From NCBI RefSeq assembly GCF_000224145.3, contig NC_020167.2, positions 5,332,287 through 5,396,286 of the forward strand: a DNA stretch of 64,000 nt, written 5' to 3'. The stretch is from Ciona intestinalis (Eukaryota > Chordata > Ascidiacea > Phlebobranchia > Cionidae). Positions 57,201 through 64,000 of this stretch are shown here, piece by piece (positions within the stretch are counted from its first letter, which is position 1; every line of letters begins with the position of its first letter). A program made the position numbers and the translations under genes. The notes below the pieces were generated by a model. That model did not search any database, had not been told where the DNA came from, and saw nothing but the letters and a program-made list of their open reading frames with translations.

Positions 57201-60200
57201 TCGCAGAATACAGCTCTCGTCTGTTCGTCCACCCACGCGTCTTTATACAAGGCATCCATCACCAACTTTCCTGTCTAGAAAAGAACACAGGAAAATATTA
57301 ATGGTTGTTCTTTAAAACCGAATAATACACACCTCTTGGCTCGCGAAATCAGCACCTTTTGCACGCACTAAATGTAGAATTGCAACAATATCAAAGTAAG
57401 TTGTAACATAAATTGGTATTACTGATACGAGTATAGGAGCTCGTACCAAGGCTTAATTGTTTAAACTCAACTTAAATGTTCATTCAAGAAGGGAATATTC
57501 AGTATTGGACTTTCGGTCGAGCGATTCATACCCAAAATATAAGTAAGCACTAATATGTAAAGGCAACATAGGTTAATATATAGGTACCTCTAAATTGACT
57601 CCTAATTCTGCAGAGTAACCACCGCCTGGGTACACAGCAAGCGACCCAACAAACGGTACCCCTCTCATTTCCATCCAAGTTTGATGACGCCAAGCCCCTT
57701 CGCTCGGGTCTTCGTCAACTTCATCATCAGGGGGTATTGTGATGTTCGGTAGAGGCCGCCACCCAGGAGCGAAACTTCGAGTCTCCTCATCGAAGAATTG
57801 GAAGTGACCTCTGCATCGCCGTTGCCCAGCAGCGACCATTGGACACTGATCTGTAATAAAAAAGTACATTAAAGTTTACATCCGTCTCTACGCCCACTTT
57901 TGTTTTTTTATTAGAAGTTTAAATTGAAATCAATTAAACAACGGCTTGTCTTTTTTCAATTTAATGTAAATACTTTTTTAACTGTAAGGGTGTTTTAACA
58001 ACTGTTGTTTTGTGGCTATATCCTGTCTTTCCGTTTAAAATATTTCTTAATCTTTGCTACCGTAATCAAAAAAACAAACAAAGCTATTATTATATTATTA
58101 TGTGAAATATAATAAACCTATGGCTTTACGACTACATTCGGCCCTAGCCAAGGCGTAGCCATCCACGGTGGTATTTTTGCGACTGATAAAACTTACGTTC
58201 GTTCACTCTGATTTGTCGCAATCTTGCCGGTCCGACCCGGTATGATTGCTCATCTGTAAGAAAGCTACGATCTCGCCACGATTTCTTATCACCGTTGTAC
58301 CAAAGGTTGGGGTAAAGGTTTGGTAGCAGTGTCTGGTTTACGAAGCGGTAAAAATACTCTACCGAAGAAACCTGTAAGCAAATTTTTATTAGAACACAAG
58401 GTAGTTACAAAAGTGCTTTTTTTATATTTAAAAAAAAAACGAGACTAAAGCTTAATGTAGATTAATATATTAGGGCGGGGGAAGACAGCACATCTTTAGC
58501 ACATATAATATCCTGATCCTGTTTTATACAATTAACAACGGCCTGCGAAAGTCGTTTTATAATTCTTTGAATGATCTTTGTTTACAATCAAATTGGATGA
58601 GAAAATGAAATAAAAGGGTGTCCCATCTTTGCAACCCTGCTATATTTTCAAAACATTCAAGCAAACTTACTGTGTTTAAACCAAACGTAGAACTTGAAAA
58701 TGTTTTTTTAATATGATTGTTGATGCTGTGTCCTTTTGAATCACGGTTTCCATGACAAAGGAAAAGAAGAATCATGATATAGAAGAAATATGCAATGACC
58801 TATAAAACAGATTTAATTTGTATTGGCTTTCCGGTTACCACTAAAAAACAAACAATAGATCTACTTATTCTGCGTAATCACTGAATAGGCATTGATAACA
58901 TTATCGACCATACTAACCTCCCAAATAATTTGAGACATGGCCTTCTCTTTTTCTCGAAGTTTTCTTGCTTTTCGCAACTTCTTCTTACTTGGAGGTTTCG
59001 GAGGAGCAACTGCTTCCTTTTCCTGCATCTCCGATTCTATGTGCAGAAAAGCAAAATAAGTATATATATCTACGGTTGAAAAAATGTTATTCTATTCTAC
59101 ATAAATAAGGTCCTACAGCGTGACACGACACGGGGCCTGAGATTAAGACCAGAACTGACCCATTACCAGAACACCCAAGTTGCTACCGCATGGACCTAAC
59201 CAGATGTTTAATAATACCACTTTCCCGATGGTAGGCTACAATGACTTTAATGGTAATGGATGGGAGATCCTCATATGTCAGCTTGGTCAAGGATAGATGC
59301 TCACGGCGAGCGATAACTAGCCTACTATTACAGTCATTGTCCACTTCTTACCGATATCATTGGCACATAAGTTGATAAAGTTTCTCTCAGCCTCTCTAAC
59401 TTCCCTAGCTTCTACCGAATCCAGTGCTTGCTGGTCTGGCTTTTTTACGATGGTAGCCACGAACATGGAAAGCAGAACAACCTGCACGATACACACAAGC
59501 GTTAATAAAAGACAACTAAATGCTTCAAAGTGAAATGGAATTGTTTTAAATCAAACAGTGTCATTACTCGTTCGATGCTCTTCGCAATGGATGTAACTAA
59601 AACATATTACTCCGTAAATATTAGCATGGACAGCTAAGAACTTATAATTATAGATGATATAGTGGGGTGGGGGAAGATGGGACAACTTTAGCACAAAATA
59701 TATAAATATCCTGATCGTGTTTTAAACAATTAACAACGGTCTATGAAAGTCGCGAGGACAAGGTTTTATAATTCTTTGAATGTTCTTTGTTCACTACCAG
59801 AATATACGAGAAAATAGAATGAAAAGGTGTCCCATCTTCCCCCATCCTACTATACTATTATTATTTGTAATTATAGTTTACACCAGTTTAAAGTAGTTGG
59901 ATGATAATATTATTATGCGTTATTGGTTTACACAGTTAGGTTATACATTAGGAGGGCTATGGTAATCACCTTAATCGGTTGAACAATGAAGACAGATTGC
60001 CAAAATGAAAGCATCATGTTACTAAGCCATCGGTTCGCCTTATCTTTGCCCCATTCGAAACTGTGTATAATAAATATAACTTAGTTAACCTGTAAACTCG
60101 TAACGTGGGTGGGCTCTTTGCGTCATTTATTACCTGTACATAATAGAGAAAAACCCTGACAAGATCACAGCCACGGATGTCAATGTCCACGCAATGTAGA

Positions 60201-63200
60201 CACACCAATGGGGCCATTGTGAAGGAGGAACTGGTGCATCTTGTGCACCTATGTTCGGTTTGGCGTTGATTGTACCATCCTCGTTTATCTTGTATACCGC
60301 CTCGCATCCGACTAAATCTGACGGTTCGGGCAAAGAAGCCGCATTGCTGTGTGCCTTCACTGAAACATAAGTTATTGAGCATACCAATGCTCTGAATATG
60401 TACCAACAGTCGCATATATTCACTTTAAGCCTGTACCACGGGGTATACACACAGATAGATTGCATGCAAAGCGGCAAAAGTGTGGCCACAAGCATGTGGA
60501 AAGCACAAGTCACCCCCTTTCTAAATTTTCGTCGGTTCAAGCTGATAAACACGGTCTTAAACAAAATAAGAAACAATCACCCACAAAGTAACATACATGG
60601 TAACTCATAGGCTGGCATGAGGTGTATGAACACATGTGTCATAACGACTGTTGTTTTCAAGCCACGCGAGAATAAAGTAAGTTACATTCATTCATACAAA
60701 GTAAAATACCTTTTTTGTTAAACTTGTTAACTTGTTGTCTTAGAGCTTCTTTCTCTTCCTTATCGATACGAGATTGTTCTTTTGTTTTTGATTTTTTAAA
60801 CAGCAGCATCACAATGGTAGTGACCGGTACAACCATCAACGTACTGCAGAAACTTGTCCATATTTGAAGCGGGGATATGCTGGAACGTACGTTTTAACAC
60901 GAATTAGCGGCGACGTTATTTTCTTTCCCGCGCCTAGCAACACTTAGAACATCTTATCATAAACAGCAACTTTCTACCTCGGACTCACTTTAATTTAGGC
61001 CTTATAGGAGCCAATTTTAATGGTCCTATATGTGTAAATCCTATATTAAACAGTTAAAAAAATTATATGTGTAAGTCCTATATTAAACAGTTAAAAAATA
61101 TATATGCGTAAGTCCCATATTAAATTGTTTAATTACTATGTGCCATGGCAGCTTTCTTAACACTCACGTAAACGGCCCAACTTTTAAGCCAGTCGTTCCG
61201 GTTTTAGCAGAACTAGAACCTCGCTCAAAGAACATGGCGTTCGCTATCATTGTCATGAAAAGCAGTGCTGCACAACATGATAATCTCTGCGTTCGTGTGA
61301 AGTTAGACTTGGTTGGTCGGTAAAAAAGCTGGAAACACAATGAAATTAAAATTCTGTACTAATACGAAACATCATACAAACCTATAAGCTGAGGTTTACT
61401 AATAATTTGCTAACAGTTCACTATCGGTTAAAAGTAGTAGCATAAAACAGATATTTAGCTAATGCTATACTATTGTGGGTGTCCTGCTACCATTGTGAGC
61501 CTATGTGTCCTTGGTCACAATACTTAACGGCAATTGCTCCAACGCAATGGTCACTAAGGGGTTGTCAAAATTATCAGTCGCACATAAAAAAAGAAAAACA
61601 ATCACCCACAAAGTAACATACGTATGGTTACTCGTAACACAAGGTGTATGAATCAGAACACTCGTTTTTAACGACTGTTGTTTTCCGGCCACACGCGAGG
61701 ATAAAGTAGGTCACATTCATTTCATTCATTCTAATCATACCGATATCCACAAATGATCTTCGGTAAACTTTTGAGTTGTTGTGGATACGAAAAGTCGATG
61801 AAAGGTAGACATGTTCTCCGGGGTGGCGACCGGTAGGACTCTGTCTACTTTACCATCGTCGTGATCAACAGCCAGCCATTGGTCGGAGATAAAAAAGAAT
61901 CTGTGCGAAGAAAAAATTAACAGTTTTACCTACATTATATTAACTTGCACTTTTCATATATAGTACGTAATATCCAAACATCCTGATTCCTGATCGTTTA
62001 AAACAGTTAACAACGGCCTATGTGAGTCGTGAGTATAGTTTTATAATTCATTGAAAGTTCTTTGCTTACATCCAAACGCGTCGAGAAAATAGAATAAAAA
62101 GATGTTCCATCTTTCCCCGCAATACTTTATTGAATATATCATCTAAGACCGGTAATAATATCTAACAAGCGCAATAACGGCTAACATCTGTTATGCAGAA
62201 ACCTGTGTTCCGTTTTCATAACTGGCTTTTGTATTAGTGATATTTCACATAGAAATTGTCAGTTAAAATAAATCAGTTGATTTGCAAACATATTTTACCA
62301 CCAGCAGTGTTCACCTTTTCCCAGTCCGTACGTCCTGTACAACAACTTGATCCAAATACCAACTTCTCATATCACCTTTGCCATTGTTGTCATGCCATAT
62401 ATGTAAATGCGTAAGTGGGCCCAAACATTTGGGTTCACGAAGAAGAAAATGTACAACACTGCTCCGCGTGTATGGATTCTGTAATGAAGTTTAACTAAAA
62501 ACTCGAAAGAAACAACAAAAAATCGATAGCAAACTTAAACATTATATGTATTATGCGGCAATGTCTTAAAACTTTACTATTTTAGTACATAGCTTTCCTA
62601 CTTGTGTTTCGTGCGTTGCTAGCCTTCTAACTTTACTCTTTCCATTTTCCCCGAATATGATGCACGAAACTTGGGATTGGGTCGCAGCATTGCGGCTGTG
62701 TCCAGTGAAGACTGTTACTTGGTAAAGGTAGCGATCTTCTTTGCGGTTGTCCACCGTAGATTTCAAACTCCACTGTAAAGTAATTCTCATGCAAATGAAA
62801 GAGTTACGTATGTTGTAAATCGTAAGTGGGCACGAGGTGTATATAATAGGAAACGACGTGCGTAACACTATCGTTGGTCTGTAAGGTAGTTACGTATGTG
62901 GTAAATCGTAAGCGGACACGAGGTGTATAGAAATGTGAAAATGAGTGTAAGACTATTGTTGCTCCCGCATGCAGGAACTATATTGATCCATTCACGTTTT
63001 AAAAAGTCAAATCCACATTTACAGAAAATATGTGAGTAGATAAAAAATGGTATAAAACAAGCATACTTCCTACGTGGCCTGTATAAACTATAATATTAAT
63101 GGCACCAACCTTTTGTGCGTCGCGCCTGTCCATTCTGGTCGTCCATATCAGCATAAGTATATATATACACACCAGTGCTATTACTGTGGAGAATACAGCA

Positions 63201-63935
63201 GGGTTATCTGCTATGTTAACTTTTGCCCACACCGTAGCAAAGTTGATGGTGTTCGGTGGAACGAAGAACTCTGCGCTGAAAATGGACGTCGGACTCAACT
63301 TCGTGCAAACACACTCCGTAACTTCTGGGGTGCTGCGTTCGTCAACCTACGTGGTAATTTGGTATTGTAGGTGGTAAATAGTTAAATCCATTGTTACAGT
63401 ATAATTACTACATACAACAGCATAAAATGTGTATATCGACGGCGGTTCCAAGTCAACCTGAAATTTATTAATAATTCTCCCCAAGAACCCCTTTCTATAA
63501 TTCTTTACCACAAACTCCCTTTGAGTAGGAAACTTTATTAATTAAAATCTCCAACCTGGTCACGAATTGGTTGTTTAAATTGTCAATTGTCAGGTGTTTC
63601 AAAACATAAACATCGACAAAGTTACATACGTGGTAACTCGTAAGCGGGCACGAGGTGTTTTAAACCAAACATCCGTGTTGTAACGACTGCCGTCGCAACA
63701 CGAGGGTAAATAAGTTACATTTATTCATTTAAAATATTAGAGATAACATAGGTAGAGAATAATTTGGATAATCTAATTGAACATACTAAGCATCCATCAC
63801 CAGTCCATGCTTTTGTCTTCTCATCAAACCTTCTACACCCAGGAGTAGCAATTAGGATGTGATAAGTTGTGGAGTTGATAAACTCAACTGATCTTCGCCG
63901 TCTTACTCTACTATGATCGGTTGACGAAATATTCA
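54065..63935 (-). CDS. Polycystin-1-family 11-TM protein, 3' part (5' end beyond window)
   Basis: 23 phase-consistent GT-AG exons encode the C-terminal ~1250 residues; the ectodomain lies past the right edge. Order: GPS (exons 1-2), TM1, PLAT/LH2 domain (exons 3-4), four more TM helices (exons 6-10), a basic cytoplasmic linker, then the polycystin channel unit. That unit comprises S1 (exon 12), the extracellular TOP domain with LYPNLWYNG, VGPARLRQIRV, YPGGGYSAELG and TRAVFCEFTVYNPNVNLF (exons 13-15), S2-S4, S4/S5 with FLKLLRFNRK (exon 17), a pore loop (exon 18) and S6 ILNILIAIINESYG (exon 19). A charged coiled-coil segment and a Ser/Asn-rich tail follow. PKD1-family proteins sit in ciliary or cell-surface membranes and pair with PKD2-type subunits. 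By eye it resembles PKD1L2/PKD1L3/PKDREJ more than PKD1, but the subfamily is not settled. Two MITEs and several SINE pieces lie in its introns. Confidence 0.9.
54670..54709 (-). CDS. Polycystin exon 22 (40-nt micro-exon)
   Basis: Encodes MAKVSKRNNGVQS. Acceptor TTACAG, donor G|GTAAGT; the phase fits both neighbours. Confidence 0.65.
54774..54907 (-). CDS. Polycystin exon 21 (coiled coil)
   Basis: NFQKNLDKHVYDLESKYNKY has heptad-like spacing and a high charge; probable cytoplasmic coiled coil. Donor GAG|GTGATA. Confidence 0.75.
55010..55069 (-). CDS. Polycystin exon 20 (Pro-rich)
   Basis: A 60-nt exon encoding ERKVRPAPISPSKVPLPPLP. Acceptor TCCAG, donor T|GTAAGT. It could be alternatively spliced. 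Confidence 0.7.
55333..55569 (-). CDS. Polycystin exon 19 (S6)
   Basis: FGPIFYFIFCFTSAFIILNI and LIAIINESYG form S6 and its cytoplasmic end. Donor G|GTAAGT. Confidence 0.92.
55605..55788. mobile_element. MITE copy 5
   Basis: GTAGGGTGGGGGAGATGGGA at the left; right end TGTCCCGTCTACACTCCCAC. Core GTTTAAAACACGATCAGG. In the polycystin intron between exons 18 and 19. Confidence 0.82.
55928..56007 (-). CDS. Polycystin exon 18 (pore loop)
   Basis: YLVFCPFLEGFKNVIQSVET, then MFGTMMG at the selectivity-filter position; no acidic residue in the filter. Donor G|GTGAGT. Confidence 0.88.
56221..56437 (-). CDS. Polycystin exon 17 (S4-S5)
   Basis: IIRFLKLLRFNRKIGMLTSV matches the S4-S5 linker of polycystins. 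The S5 helix ends at GFFVMALVFFIAFIHIG. Donor GG|GTAAAA. Confidence 0.92.
56609..56807 (-). CDS. Polycystin exon 16 (S2-S3)
   Basis: VIFFLHLLTTTINFVIRIF and NDPWNYFDFSIIVMEWTVTG. Donor A|GTGAGT. Confidence 0.9.
57044..57274 (-). CDS. Polycystin exon 15 (TOP end, S2 start)
   Basis: WVDEQTRAVFCEFTVYNPNV, the strongest family signature in the gene, then the start of S2 (YLGAYGVLMVLAQ). Acceptor CTAG, donor CAG|GTAAAT. Confidence 0.92.
57588..57850 (-). CDS. Polycystin exon 14 (TOP domain)
   Basis: GAWRHQTWMEMRGVPFVGSL and YPGGGYSAELGVNLE. It carries an acidic loop, PPDDEVDEDPSEG. Donor GAG|GTACCT joins exon 15 in phase 0. Confidence 0.9.
58197..58371 (-). CDS. Polycystin exon 13 (TOP domain)
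   Basis: FVNQTLLPNLYPNLWYNGD and VGPARLRQIRV, TOP-domain hallmarks. Donor C|GTAAGT. Confidence 0.9.
58470..58642. mobile_element. MITE copy 6
   Basis: Left TAGGGCGGGGGAAGACA; right TGTCCCATCTTTGCAACCCT. Core CTGATCCTGTTTTATACAAT. Intron between polycystin exons 12 and 13; the right end is ~28 bp from the exon 12 donor. Confidence 0.8.
58671..58799 (-). CDS. Polycystin exon 12 (S1)
   Basis: VIAYFFYIMILLFLCHGNRD, S1 of the channel unit, then the start of the TOP domain. Donor ACA|GTAAGT. Confidence 0.88.
58918..59036 (-). CDS. Polycystin exon 11 (basic linker)
   Basis: PPKPPSKKKLRKARKLREKE, a cytoplasmic basic helix before S1. Acceptor CATAG, donor GAG|GTTAGT. Confidence 0.85.
59352..59481 (-). 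CDS. Polycystin exon 10 (TM5 end)
   Basis: VVLLSMFVATIVKKP ends the helix; a charged cytoplasmic helix follows. Donor G|GTAAGA. Confidence 0.88.
59660..59852. mobile_element. MITE copy 7, near full length
   Basis: Left TAGTGGGGTGGGGGAAGATG; right TGTCCCATCTTCCCCCATCC and TACTA, with TA on both sides. Core CCTGATCGTGTTTTAAACAA. Polycystin intron between exons 9 and 10. Confidence 0.85.
59970..60060 (-). CDS. Polycystin exon 9 (TM5 start)
   Basis: FEWGKDKANRWLSNMMLSFW, then QSVFIVQPIK, a strong family signature. Donor AAG|GTGATT. Confidence 0.88.
60134..60359 (-). CDS. Polycystin exon 8 (loop and TM4)
   Basis: Loop, then PHWCVYIAWTLTSVAVILSG, a conserved helix. Donor AG|GTAATA. Confidence 0.88.
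60565..60695 (+). mobile_element. SINE 3' module
   Basis: AACAATCACCCACAAAGTAA, CATGGTAACTCATAGGCTGG and AATAAAGTAAGTTACATTCA match the 3' half of the SINE at 47889. The tail ends ~15 bp from the polycystin exon 7 donor. No tRNA-like head. Confidence 0.75.
60710..60879 (-). CDS. Polycystin exon 7 (TM3)
   Basis: LQIWTSFCSTLMVVPVTTIV helix, then a Lys/Glu-rich cytoplasmic loop. Donor G|GTATTT. Confidence 0.88.
61168..61328 (-). CDS. Polycystin exon 6 (TM2)
   Basis: FTRTQRLSCCAALLFMTMIA, the typical second helix of the family. Donor AC|GTGAGT. Confidence 0.88.
61481..61731 (+). mobile_element. SINE, head-truncated
   Basis: Matches the SINE body (CTGCTACCATTGTGAGC, ATACTTAACGGCAATTGC) and the 3' module, with an (ATTC)n-type tail. 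It ends ~9 bp from the polycystin exon 5 donor. Confidence 0.78.
61741..61900 (-). CDS. Polycystin exon 5 (after PLAT)
   Basis: FFISDQWLAVDHDDGKVDRVLPVAT, conserved in PKD1-family proteins, and HLWIS. Donor TCG|GTATGA, about 9 bp from a SINE tail. Confidence 0.88.
61971..62127. mobile_element. MITE copy 8, left end lost
   Basis: Core CCTGATCGTTTAAAACAGTT and right end ATGTTCCATCTTTCCCCGCA. The left inverted repeat is not recognisable. Confidence 0.7.
62315..62478 (-). CDS. Polycystin exon 4 (PLAT, second half)
   Basis: HLHIWHDNNGKGDMRSWYLD and QVVVQDVRTGK are hallmark PLAT strands. Donor AG|GTGAAC. Confidence 0.88.
62602..62772 (-). CDS. Polycystin exon 3 (PLAT, first half)
   Basis: YLYQVTVFTGHSRNAATQSQV opens the PLAT/LH2 beta-sandwich. 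Donor CAA|GTAGGA. Confidence 0.85.
62802..62965 (+). mobile_element. Two tandem SINE 3'-module fragments
   Basis: GTTACGTATGTTGTAAATCG and GTTACGTATGTGGTAAATCG, each followed by TAAG(T/C)GG(G/A)CACGAGGTGTAT, repeat with a period of ~83 bp. They match the 3' module of the SINE, in the intron between polycystin exons 2 and 3. Confidence 0.7.
63110..63346 (-). CDS. Polycystin exon 2 (GPS end and TM1)
   Basis: Starts VDERSTPEVTECVCTKLS, completing the GPS with Lys before Leu-Ser. Then VPPNTINFATVWAK and TM1 (VIALVCIYILMLIW). Acceptor CGTAG, donor AAG|GTTGGT. Confidence 0.85.
63609..63724 (+). mobile_element. SINE 3' module
   Basis: AAAGTTACATACGTGGTAAC, GGGCACGAGGTGTTTTAAAC and GGGTAAATAAGTTACATTTA. 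Intron between polycystin exons 1 and 2, ~60 bp from the exon 1 donor. Confidence 0.72.
63787..63935 (-). CDS. Polycystin exon 1 of window (GPS first half)
   Basis: Acceptor TTTAG, donor TTA|GTATGT. Basic stretch RVRRRR, then PGCRRFDEKTKAWTGDGCL: the first two GPS cysteines and one Trp. Confidence 0.8.
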
Positions 63936-64000
63936 CTAAAACAATGATTTGTGTTCAACGAAAGTATAGTTTATTCCAAAGCAAAGACGATTAATTTTCT

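Noticed and set aside
57333..57367. 35-nt candidate exon (VRAKGADFASQE) between polycystin exons 14 and 15
   Set aside because: Its acceptor phase does not fit exon 14, whereas exon 14 joins exon 15 directly in phase and restores the family spacing between YPGGGY and TRAVF.

Overview
The window looks like genomic DNA of an invertebrate chordate, most likely an ascidian of the Ciona type. The reasons are metazoan gene families (Sprouty, AFG2A/SPATA5, a polycystin-1-family protein), short introns of a few hundred bases with GT-AG borders, dispersed non-autonomous transposons and a tRNA-derived SINE. The species is inferred from gene content and repeat style; no database search was possible. No bacterial, organellar, viral or CRISPR feature was seen.

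Layout, left to right; all three genes lie on the minus strand. (1) 1-2903: no recognisable gene. (2) 3722-5089: an intact single-exon Sprouty gene, the feedback inhibitor of FGF/receptor tyrosine kinase signalling, with a probable poly(A) signal at 2904 and a TATA-like element near 5217. (3) 5225-34837: about 29.6 kb with no exon I can support, rich in CpG and in exact TGACGTCA palindromes. (4) 34838-53325: a 15-exon gene for the AAA ATPase AFG2A (SPATA5, yeast Afg2/Drg1), reconstructed exon by exon with consistent splice phases to an 873-residue product. Its last three introns are long (3.2, 6.1 and 2.9 kb) and resemble the intergenic desert, whereas the first eleven are short. (5) 53326-54064: about 740 bp between genes. 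(6) 54065 to beyond the right edge: the last 23 exons (about 1250 residues) of an 11-transmembrane polycystin-1-family protein, running from the GPS through PLAT, the TOP domain and the channel-like S1-S6 to a coiled-coil, Ser-rich tail.

The most interesting aspect is the AFG2A-Sprouty pair. The human orthologues (SPATA5/AFG2A and SPRY1 on 4q28.1) are neighbours in the same order and orientation. The desert and the long 3' introns of AFG2A therefore look like a genomic regulatory block in which a housekeeping bystander gene carries control DNA for a developmental gene. The exact CRE-like octamer TGACGTCA occurs at least 17 times where about one is expected, with four copies in 371 bp inside the last AFG2A intron.

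Other unusual points: the first AAA domain of AFG2A lacks both the catalytic Walker B glutamate (Asp instead) and the sensor-1 asparagine (Ser instead). The polycystin GPS has Lys where the autocleavage His should be, and its pore loop lacks the usual acidic filter residue. Three SINE copies end within about 8-15 bp of 5' splice sites.
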